Source: Candidatus Woesearchaeota archaeon (GTDB lineage Archaea; Nanobdellota; Nanobdellia; Woesearchaeales; UBA525). Taken from it: a DNA stretch of 6,259 nt. Below, in pieces: positions 1 through 5,553 of this stretch. A program made the position numbers and the translations under genes. The notes beneath the pieces are model-generated. The model made no database searches, was not told where the DNA came from, and saw only the letters and a list, made by a program, of their open reading frames with translations. The DNA lies in the NCBI GenBank assembly GCA_018221245.1, contig JAAOYH010000013.1, forward strand, positions 1-6,259, in the 5' to 3' direction. Position 1 is the first letter of the stretch; each line of letters begins with the position of its first letter.

Positions 1-897
1 TACAAGCTCCTCTGCCTCTGCAAGGTCCTCCATGGCATACTCTATCAGTAGATTGGCCTCGAATATCTGGTCGTCCGTGACATCCTCCGCGATGTAACGC
101 ATACTGTCTTTTGTATCCCTTACCTCTTCTTTCAGGATATCAATTCGTTCTTCCATGGCAACAGAGCAGTTTTCACATTTTTTCTCCAGATCAAATATCA
201 GCTTGAGCGCGTCATCAAGAAGTTCCTCTGACTGCTCAGCAATCTCTTTTGTGTTCTGTGCCATGCCCAAATGGTATCCTTTGAGCTGACGGACATTCGT
301 AATGTTCTTTGTGTAGTCCGAAGGTATAGCGCTTACAGCAGTTTGTACCTGTGAGAGCTGGTCCTCCAGCTCTGCAAGCATATCTAGAACCTCTGGGATA
401 TTATCGAGCGGCTCTTCCAAGAGTCCTTGGGCAGTCTCTATCCTAGTTAGGGTTCCTGAGGCCAACTCCTTACTTATGGCATCCGCCTGGATGTCCATCT
501 CGCCCGATAAGTCATCGATTATCTGATATGCTATGTTTATCCTGGACAGATCAAGGTAGAAAGTTACAGGAACAGTACCATCGCCTGCCTCCACTTCAGA
601 GAATACGATACACGCATGGGTGTTTCCTGTGCGCACGGAATCGATGCACGACTCGTTCCTTGGATAAGTGGATACTAAGTAATTGTTCTTGTTCAGCGTG
701 TTCACGGATTTCGCTGCTAGGTCTGTCTGCCCAGGATCGTATATACCCACACTGATAGTGTACTCATCAGAAGCACCCATGAAAGCAAAACTCACTAGAA
801 GTATAATCAAGAGAGGACCGAAGACAATTGTATATGCAGATTCCTTATTACGGAACAGGAGCTTGAAATTCTTCATCAGAGTAACCCAGAATCTCAT
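1..897 (-). CDS. ABC-2 type exporter permease, partial (C-terminus beyond left edge)
   Basis: The reverse strand is open from an ATG at 897 to the window edge, giving 299 residues. Residues 1-19 are a basic cytoplasmic start, and about 22-40 form a first membrane helix (TIVFGPLLIILLVSFAFM). A long extracytoplasmic domain follows. Its first part (about 45-130) has the look of ABC-2 permeases, with a stretch ACIVFSEV and then TFYLDLSRINIAY. The rest (about 135-299) is acidic, Leu/Glu-rich and probably coiled coil. Cysteines are at 84, 96, 241 and 244, the last two as CENC. The remaining membrane helices must lie beyond the edge. The ATG overlaps the ATPase stop as ATGA, with GGAGG five bases upstream (903-907), so translation is coupled. 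The substrate is unknown; export of a drug, lipid or polysaccharide are all possible. Confidence 0.85.
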   Translation of the reverse strand, partial: MRFWVTLMKNFKLLFRNKESAYTIVFGPLLIILLVSFAFMGASDEYTISVGIYDPGQTDLAAKSVNTLNKNNYLVSTYPRNESCIDSVRTGNTHACIVFSEVEAGDGTVPVTFYLDLSRINIAYQIIDDLSGEMDIQADAISKELASGTLTRIETAQGLLEEPLDNIPEVLDMLAELEDQLSQVQTAVSAIPSDYTKNITNVRQLKGYHLGMAQNTKEIAEQSEELLDDALKLIFDLEKKCENCSVAMEERIDILKEEVRDTKDSMRYIAEDVTDDQIFEANLLIEYAMEDLAEAEELV

Positions 898-1862
898 ACG
901 TCCCTCCCTGGTTTCTTGTCCTTGTAGATTGTAACGAAGACGTTGTCAAGGTTTGGCTTGACCAATTGCAGGTCCAGAAGTGATTCTCCATGATGCTTTA
1001 ATGCTGGAATGATTTTTCCGAGTATGTCCTCTGGTTTCTCGGTTCTGATAATTAGATGCGTTCCCTCTTTCTTGTGCATAACACCCTTGAGGTCTAGTCC
1101 TGCTATGATTTTCTCGTAATTTCCTGGGAAGCTCTCAATCATGACTTCTTGCTGTCTGTAATACTTGTGCTTGAGTCTTTCTGGAGAGTCAATATCTATT
1201 AGTTTGCCGTCTTTAATTATGGCTATCCTGTTGCATAGCGCGTCCAGCTCATTGAGATGGTGACTGCTGAGGATAACTGTCGTACCACGAGCGTTTATTT
1301 TCTTGATGACTTCCCATATGTGATTTCTTAGAACGGGGTCGAGATCTGCTGTGGGCTCGTCCAGTATCAGGATATGAGGGTTATGAATCAGAGCACACGC
1401 GATATCCAGTCTGCGCTGCATTCCACCTGAAAGGTGCTGGCCTAGCAGGTGTGCGTGGCTCTTGAGACTCATCAGGTGCAACAATGTCTGAGCATTTCTC
1501 TCGATGGTCTCAGGAGCAAGATTGTACATGCTTCCAAAATACCTGAGGTTCTCTATTACCGTGAGCTTCTCGTAGAAACTAGGATGTTGACTGGCGAATC
1601 CATAGTATCCCGCAACGAGCCGCTGGTTATCTATCACCCTGCATTCTTTCTTCTTTCCTGGAGGGTTGAAGCACACCTCTCCTCTGCTAGAGGGAATGAA
1701 TCCCACGAGGATGTTCAACAAAGTAGTCTTTCCAGCACCGGAGGCACCTATGAACCCTAATATTTCGCCTCGCATTATCTCGAAGTTGAGATTATCCAAG
1801 ATAGTTCGTGAGCCATAGTACTTCGTAACTCCCTTGACAAGAAAGGTTGCGTCCCCCACCAT
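894..1862 (-). CDS. ABC exporter ATP-binding protein
   Basis: Cytoplasmic ATPase that would power the ABC-2 permease encoded directly after it. With the start chosen here it has 322 residues. Walker A is GASGAGKTT (39-47), the Q-loop Gln is near 92, the signature is LSGGMQ (144-149), Walker B is ILILDEP with D168 and E169, the D-loop is ADLD, and the switch His is in SSHH near 201. All catalytic elements are intact. The last ~90 residues form a C-terminal accessory domain like those of other ABC-2 exporter ATPases. The open frame extends 20 codons further, to an ATG at 1922, but a TATA box at 1886-1893 lies inside that extension and is 27.5 bases from the ATG at 1862. The conserved ABC fold also starts just after this Met. 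I therefore chose 1862 and a leaderless mRNA. Confidence 0.93.
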   Translation of the reverse strand: MVGDATFLVKGVTKYYGSRTILDNLNFEIMRGEILGFIGASGAGKTTLLNILVGFIPSSRGEVCFNPPGKKKECRVIDNQRLVAGYYGFASQHPSFYEKLTVIENLRYFGSMYNLAPETIERNAQTLLHLMSLKSHAHLLGQHLSGGMQRRLDIACALIHNPHILILDEPTADLDPVLRNHIWEVIKKINARGTTVILSSHHLNELDALCNRIAIIKDGKLIDIDSPERLKHKYYRQQEVMIESFPGNYEKIIAGLDLKGVMHKKEGTHLIIRTEKPEDILGKIIPALKHHGESLLDLQLVKPNLDNVFVTIYKDKKPGRDV

Positions 1863-1885
1863 ACAAGAAGAGCGGTCTGGATGCG

Positions 1886-1893
1886 TATATAAA
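1886..1893 (-). promoter_or_regulatory. TATA box of the ABC exporter operon
   Basis: On the reverse strand this reads TTTATATA, a strong archaeal box A. Its centre is 27.5 bases from the ATG at 1862, the expected distance to a transcription start, so the message should begin at or within a base or two of the start codon. The same octamer recurs in front of the regulator gene at 3050. Confidence 0.75.
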
Positions 1894-1920
1894 TCTATTG
1901 GGCTCGACGAGAAACGGAAC

Positions 1921-1928
1921 ATATATTA
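1921..1928 (+). promoter_or_regulatory. TATA box of the small gene at 1951
   Basis: ATATATTA, preceded by a purine-rich stretch (GAGAAACGGAAC, 1909-1920) that could serve as the TFB recognition element. The centre is 26.5 bases before the ATG at 1951, which suggests a leaderless transcript. It lies back to back with the exporter TATA box, about 35 bases away centre to centre, so one bound protein could affect both. Confidence 0.65.
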
Positions 1929-1950
1929 ATTCAGGTCTATTACCGTTATC

Positions 1951-2322
1951 ATGGCGGTTGAACCCTGGAATGACCTGGATCAGAGTACGCTAGAGGGAAG
2001 AATGAAATCTGAGCATAACGCTCTTCTTCAAATATTGAGCGTTTTGAGACCGCTGTATAGACCTAATAAAACACTCGAAGAAGCAGGGATTTCCCACCCC
2101 CCTAGAATGGATCTTCGCGAGATCACCAGGAAGTTAGGGACCAGCGACTCGAAATATTACGTGAGAGCTTATTGGGAAGGGAAGTACACTGGATTGATAG
2201 ATGATGACGTTTATCACAACATGTTTCTCACAAAAAGTGGGCTTGAATATCTTGAAAATCACGGAGCTGAAGCATACTTAGCACTCAAAGGACCAGATAA
2301 CCCTCAATTAAATCTCTTCTAA
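1951..2322 (+). CDS. Small hypothetical protein, possible winged-helix domain, C-terminal QLNLF
   Basis: A 123-residue soluble protein that I do not recognise by family. Residues 20-36 are predicted helix. Residues 53-103 (from DLREITRKLG to LTKSGLEYLE) look like a winged-helix fold: a helix-turn-helix-like segment, a short hairpin around IDDDVYHNMF, then the LTKSGLEYL ending common in archaeal winged-helix proteins. No catalytic motif or membrane segment is visible. The protein ends in PQLNLF, which resembles sliding-clamp binding peptides. The ATG sits 26.5 bases after a TATA box with no room for a ribosome binding site. It is transcribed divergently from the ABC exporter, so a role as its local regulator is possible, but this is inference from position and fold only. 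Its TAA overlaps the TAG of the convergent gene by two bases within a shared four-base end. Confidence 0.8.
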   Translation: MAVEPWNDLDQSTLEGRMKSEHNALLQILSVLRPLYRPNKTLEEAGISHPPRMDLREITRKLGTSDSKYYVRAYWEGKYTGLIDDDVYHNMFLTKSGLEYLENHGAEAYLALKGPDNPQLNLF

Positions 2323-3050
2323 CGTTTTCTCAACCAACGGATTATCTCCACAAGAATAAACAGGCCAAGCACCACAAATGCGCCTAGGATGAGCCAATCT
2401 ACTACTTGAGACTGCCACCAAGGAATAGTCTGTATGATTACAGGCTCAATAACCGGCCTTACTGTCTCGTTCACAACAACTGCCTGGACAGTGTTGTTGG
2501 CAGTCTCTTCCGCAGCCATGCGCATCAACGCAACGCCACCACTTTCAGCCACAGCATTGAATGCCATGTCATCCACGGCATCAGCTGCCACTTTCACGGA
2601 CTCTTCTGCAATCTCTGCATATGGAACAGCAGCAAGTTTTTGAGATGTAGTCCCGGTGAAGAACTGCATAGATTTCAGCACAACAGCCATCCCGAAAGTC
2701 AGTACGAAAACAGGGATGAAATTCTTCAGTCTGTCAAGAAGACCTTCTTTATCCTCTTGCGGCGCTATGATTATGTACTTGTTTGCCAGTTTGTAGTGGT
2801 TTACCTCTTTCCCTTTAGGGCTGTAGTGAAACTCCTCTACGACAACAAGCTTAGCATCCGTCAGCTGCTGGAGATTATAGTGTACCGTAGAGAGTGGCAT
2901 CTTCAGCTTCTTGCTGATCTCGGTCTCCGTTGCCTCCTTCTTGGTTAGAAAATCTAGAATTTTCGTAGCTGTAGGATTAGAAAGCACTTGCGTAAGCTTC
3001 TTAGCCTTCTCCTCCTTCAGGGAGACTAGCAGGAATGGTTCGTCAGGCAT
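2319..3050 (-). CDS. Membrane-anchored ArsR-like winged-helix transcriptional regulator
   Basis: A 243-residue protein with three parts. Residues 1-95 form a winged helix of ArsR type: scaffold helices at 12-37, ETEISKKLKM then a recognition helix PLSTVHYNLQQL (52-63), and a wing around EEFHYSPKGKEVNHYKL. A linker leads to membrane helix 1 (about 110-131). Residues 133-216 are Ala/Val/Glu-rich and should lie outside the cell, with possible glycosylation sites NNT and NET. Membrane helix 2 is at 217-238, followed by RWLRKR, which fits a cytoplasmic C-terminus. The DNA-binding part is therefore inside and the middle is exposed, suggesting a one-component sensor. Such membrane-tethered winged-helix proteins are common in DPANN and some euryarchaea. 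No Cys metal site is seen, so it is not a classic metal sensor. The ATG at 3050 lies 25.5 bases after a TATA box, suggesting a leaderless mRNA. Confidence 0.88.
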   Translation of the reverse strand: MPDEPFLLVSLKEEKAKKLTQVLSNPTATKILDFLTKKEATETEISKKLKMPLSTVHYNLQQLTDAKLVVVEEFHYSPKGKEVNHYKLANKYIIIAPQEDKEGLLDRLKNFIPVFVLTFGMAVVLKSMQFFTGTTSQKLAAVPYAEIAEESVKVAADAVDDMAFNAVAESGGVALMRMAAEETANNTVQAVVVNETVRPVIEPVIIQTIPWWQSQVVDWLILGAFVVLGLFILVEIIRWLRKR

Positions 3051-3071
3051 ACTTTGAGAAACGAATCAGGA

Positions 3072-3079
3072 TATATAAA
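3072..3079 (-). promoter_or_regulatory. TATA box of the membrane regulator
   Basis: On the reverse strand this reads TTTATATA, identical to the box of the ABC exporter operon. Its centre is 25.5 bases from the ATG at 3050, implying a leaderless message. It lies about 44 bases from the oppositely directed rnpB TATA box, so the two promoters share a short intergenic region. Confidence 0.75.
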
Positions 3080-3115
3080 TGGACTCATAGGTGCAATTTC
3101 AGTTGAAGCATAACC

Positions 3116-3124
3116 GTTAAAAAC
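3116..3124 (+). promoter_or_regulatory. TATA-like box of the RNase P RNA gene
   Basis: GTTAAAAAC, a weaker box A than the TTTATATA sites but correctly placed. Its centre is about 26 bases before G3146, the first base of the P1 helix of RNase P RNA. The agreement between promoter spacing and the folded 5' end supports both calls. Confidence 0.6.
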
Positions 3125-3145
3125 GAGTCAGACTACCTCTGTTCT

Positions 3146-3459
3146 GGTGTAGGGCGCCGAGTCGACCATCGCTCGCAAGAGTGAGGAAAGTCCTGGCACC
3201 ACAAAAAAGCCGCTCGAGGAACCGAGGCCGCAGAAATGTGACGGCAACGAGTGGACAGAAACGAACCGGCCACGCGATGGGATGATGCCTCACAGGCTCT
3301 TGGCGACAGGAGCTAGTCAAGGCTGACGTCCGCGTGGTGTGGATGAAACGAACGTCCCGGCTGGTGCAAGGCCCTGAGCCGCTAAGTTAAATGTCGACGG
3401 ACGCTGCTCGCATTCACGGTGCGAAGCGTACAGAACCAGGCTTACCGGCGCCCGACACC
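3146..3459 (+). ncRNA. rnpB: RNase P RNA (archaeal type, catalytic subunit)
   Basis: The RNA that cleaves the 5' leader from precursor tRNAs, about 314 nt. Conserved core pieces are GAGGAAAGTCC (3183-3193), ACAGAAAC (3255-3262), GGATGAAACG (3341-3350), GGTGCAAGGCC (3363-3373) and ACAGAACCAGGCTTAC (3430-3445). Helices I could pair by eye are: P1, GGTGT.GGGCGCC (3146-3158) with 3447-3459; P2, GTCGAC (3161-3166) with 3393-3398; P3, 3169-3174 with 3179-3184 around a GCAA loop; P5, 3196-3200 with 3363-3367; P7, 3208-3212 with 3358-3362; P8, 3213-3216 with 3223-3226; P9, 3227-3230 with 3242-3245; and a P12-like stem, 3270-3276 with 3331-3337. The P15-P17 region between the GCAAGGCC block and P2 is almost absent, and an extra hairpin sits at 3401-3429. 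A TATA box and a T-tract bracket the gene. Confidence 0.96.
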
Positions 3460-3464
3460 TTTTT
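3460..3464 (+). terminator. T-tract terminator of rnpB
   Basis: TTTTT immediately follows the last paired base of P1 (C3459). Archaeal RNA polymerase commonly stops at such T runs, and the RNA would end flush with P1 plus a few U residues. Confidence 0.55.
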
Positions 3465-3488
3465 CTATCATGTTAAAATCCGGTCTTT

Positions 3489-4232
3489 ATGGCTTTGACT
3501 TTGTGGCCCCACCACATAGATACTGTAGTAGCTAATTTCGTATTAGAGGATGGGAAGTTCTGGAATAAGTTCGTATCATTGATTGAAACAGAATACGGCC
3601 CTATGATGGCATCTCATGTCGAGCTTCTTATGCTCAATACAGACAGAAACACCCCCATAACAATCGATTTCAAAAAATACAAAATCGATTCTGTCTGCCA
3701 ACCCGAATATTCTGAAAGGTGTTTTAATTGCCAAGAAATTAAAAATGGAAATAGAAAATATTCGAAACATGCACTTGAGGACGTGAGAAACTTCTCCAAA
3801 GCCATGGAAATTAAAAGAGAATTCGATGATCCTGATTTCAGAGAGCTTGTCCAACTCGATAAGAATTTCTTTGAGGTCGGAATCGCTCTATCATATAATC
3901 TTCATTCTTCAACATATACCTTGGATGAGATATCTGAAAGAGTACTGGATACTTATGAAACCATTAAGGTTTATCCTCATAATCTTGCTCTCGGATTAAT
4001 CAAGAGCATCCCCTTGTATAGGGAAGCATATTCCGACATTCTTCCAGTCCCACATAGATTCACTCGCAAATATATTGATTTGTTGTGGCCCATCATTAAA
4101 TCTTACAAAAAAGACTCGAGTGAATATCTAGAATTTAAATCCAACCATAGTTCACTATTTGATGCCATGAAAAAAGGGGAATTCTACGAGGCATGCATGG
4201 ACTGGTTTAGAAATACAGATAATGCAGACTGA
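3489..4232 (+). CDS. Hypothetical protein, 247 residues, AT-rich gene
   Basis: I do not recognise this protein. It looks soluble and mostly helical, with many charged and aromatic residues, and has no signal peptide or membrane segment. C70, C78 and C81, with H94 nearby, form a possible but irregular metal site (CQPEYSERCFNC). Residues 145-245 are helical with repeated Tyr/Trp/Phe (for example FTRKYIDLLWPIIKSYKK). The upstream frame is closed by TAA at 3474-3476, so the ATG at 3489 is the first start. There is no convincing ribosome binding site or strong TATA box; a T-rich stretch at 3460-3467 lies about 25 bases upstream. Sample 60-base lines inside it are 28-37% GC, against about 47% for a line of the ABC gene, hinting at recent acquisition. 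The last 26 bases overlap the convergent membrane gene. Confidence 0.72.
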   Translation: MALTLWPHHIDTVVANFVLEDGKFWNKFVSLIETEYGPMMASHVELLMLNTDRNTPITIDFKKYKIDSVCQPEYSERCFNCQEIKNGNRKYSKHALEDVRNFSKAMEIKREFDDPDFRELVQLDKNFFEVGIALSYNLHSSTYTLDEISERVLDTYETIKVYPHNLALGLIKSIPLYREAYSDILPVPHRFTRKYIDLLWPIIKSYKKDSSEYLEFKSNHSSLFDAMKKGEFYEACMDWFRNTDNAD

Positions 4233-4650
4233 TGTATTCTATTATGTTCATGTTCACTACTGTTTCTTCTCCCACAATCTGAATTACAGGGAACATGAAC
4301 GATACTGTCACAATAACTGCAGATACCAGTATAACAACAAACCAAGGAAATACTTGCCCTTCTTTTCGTTCAAGAAAATCAACCAGAATCATGATAAAAA
4401 GCCCCAAAATAAACATGTAAATTATGATAACAAAAAGATATCCTACAAATACTGTGAATCCATCACCTCTTACAAAACATGCTTCCAATGCACAATCAGC
4501 TAGCCAGAAGAACATGTAACCAACCGGTATAAATCCCCTGGAAACAGGGAGTATGAATGGTAAAGGCATGAAAAACATAGAGATGAACATCAGGAACATC
4601 TTCTTCGGATTTGCAAGGAACAGAAATACGTCCTCTCTAATTGTAATCAT
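4207..4650 (-). CDS. Small multi-span membrane protein, unknown function
   Basis: A 147-residue, very hydrophobic protein that I cannot assign to a family. Likely membrane helices are at 18-36, perhaps 40-58, 66-92 and 101-125. The positively charged stretches (NPKKM near 14-18, FLERKEG near 92-98) would be cytoplasmic. Two Cys (53 and 58) flank the end of the second hydrophobic stretch. The start LFLANPKKMFLMFISMFFM resembles short archaeal membrane proteins of unknown role. A weak TATA-like TACTTAAG (4672-4679) lies 25.5 bases before the ATG, so it may be transcribed on its own rather than with the methyltransferase gene 24 bases upstream. Its 3' end overlaps the opposite-strand gene ending at 4232 by 26 bases. 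The hydrophobic pattern makes it more likely real than a chance open frame. Confidence 0.75.
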   Translation of the reverse strand: MITIREDVFLFLANPKKMFLMFISMFFMPLPFILPVSRGFIPVGYMFFWLADCALEACFVRGDGFTVFVGYLFVIIIYMFILGLFIMILVDFLERKEGQVFPWFVVILVSAVIVTVSFMFPVIQIVGEETVVNMNIIEYISLHYLYF

Positions 4651-4671
4651 GCAGATTTAGAGTTCATCAAC

Positions 4672-4679
4672 TACTTAAG
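4672..4679 (-). promoter_or_regulatory. Weak TATA-like element before the membrane protein gene
   Basis: On the reverse strand this reads CTTAAGTA, centred 25.5 bases before the ATG at 4650. It includes the stop codon of the methyltransferase gene. The match to box A is poor, and the call rests mainly on spacing; co-transcription with the upstream operon is equally possible. Confidence 0.3.
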
Positions 4680-5553
4680 CCCTTCTGAGCAGCGCCATAA
4701 AGAACCCTTCTTCTCCCGTTTTATGAGGCCAGAACCGTCTCGTTCTTGAAAGTCTTTTATCCAGATCCTTGCCATTCCATGTTATGGCTCCTTGATCACC
4801 TATTTCTAGCTCTATAGGAACCAAATCTATATTTTCGTATTTCTTCAGGAGCCAATCCACAACAAGCTCGTCCTCTTCGGGCTCAAGAGAGCAAGTACTG
4901 TAAAGGATACTGCCTCCAGTCTCCAGAGCAAAGTATGCAGCTTTCAGAAGCTCTCTCTGCACTCGGGCGTTCGCCTTAATGTCTTGCAGAGTCCTCTTTT
5001 CTGCCCATCCTGATTCCGAACAGAAGTTTCCGCTACATGGGGCATCTAATATTATTGAGTCGAAGCGCTCACCTAAATCTCTCACAAAACGAGCATCCTT
5101 CTTGACACAAACCACATTAGGCAATCCTAACCTTTCAACATTGTTTCTGACAACTGCAAGTCTGGCCGCATCATTGTCTAAAGCTATTACCACACTATCA
5201 GGAGACATCTGAGCAAGGTATGTTGTCTTTCCCCCCGGAGCCGCGGCCATATCAAGGATTCTACCCTTGGGTTTTAGAATCTCGCACGTGAGCTGGCTCA
5301 ACGGTCCCTGCAAATAGTAATGTCCGAGCAAGTACTCTTGCGTCGCTCCAGGGCTAAAATCTGCCTCTATCCAGTATCCGTTTTCTAGCCAGGGAATCTT
5401 CTCCAGCTTCGCATCCCTCTTTGTTAGTGTTGCAATCAACTCTTTGGCAGTCGTCTTTGATGTGTTCACACGAAGAGCTTGTCTTTTAGTTGCGTGCTCC
5501 ATCGTGACATCTGGGCAGATCTCACGGTACCTTCTCAGGAAAAATTCAGTCAA
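4675..5553 (-). CDS. NSUN/RsmB-family RNA cytosine-5 methyltransferase (NOL1/NOP2/Sun)
   Basis: SAM-dependent enzyme that makes 5-methylcytosine in rRNA or tRNA. In its 292 residues the RNA-binding ALRVN motif is at 26-30, SAM motif I DMAAAPGGKT at 101-110, motif II ALDND at 124-128, motif IV DAPCSG at 170-175 and motif VI YSTCS at 218-222. The family ending RFWPHKTGEEGFFMALLR is at 273-290. Both family cysteines, C173 and C221, are present (C221 being the expected nucleophile, C173 aiding release). Length fits the minimal archaeal forms without a PUA or NusB domain. The start is TTG at 5553: a TAG at 5563-5565 closes the frame, no ATG or GTG lies between, and GAGGTG (5558-5563) sits four bases upstream. 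It overlaps the RqcH gene by eight bases, so translation is coupled. Target RNA cannot be told from sequence. Confidence 0.93.
   Translation of the reverse strand: MTEFFLRRYREICPDVTMEHATKRQALRVNTSKTTAKELIATLTKRDAKLEKIPWLENGYWIEADFSPGATQEYLLGHYYLQGPLSQLTCEILKPKGRILDMAAAPGGKTTYLAQMSPDSVVIALDNDAARLAVVRNNVERLGLPNVVCVKKDARFVRDLGERFDSIILDAPCSGNFCSESGWAEKRTLQDIKANARVQRELLKAAYFALETGGSILYSTCSLEPEEDELVVDWLLKKYENIDLVPIELEIGDQGAITWNGKDLDKRLSRTRRFWPHKTGEEGFFMALLRRA

Noticed and set aside
1863..1922. 20-codon N-terminal extension of the ABC ATPase
   Set aside because: It contains the TATA box for the start at 1862 and is not part of the conserved ABC domain.
2406..2948. 180-residue forward open frame opposite the membrane regulator
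   Set aside because: Its Cys/His/Arg-rich product looks random, whereas the opposite strand encodes a coherent winged-helix and membrane protein with its own promoter.
1942..3119. Shared ACCGTTA before the gene at 1951 (1942-1948) and before rnpB (3113-3119)
   Set aside because: A seven-base match at different distances from the two starts; too short to call a common site.
3117..3320. 67-residue reverse open frame
   Set aside because: It is antisense to the RNase P RNA; its sequence is explained by conserved RNA helices and has no protein-like features.
3662..3690. Two copies of the palindrome AATCGATT spaced 21 bases apart
   Set aside because: They encode Ile-Asp codons in one reading frame (seven codons apart) inside a gene; no further copies or symmetry support an operator.
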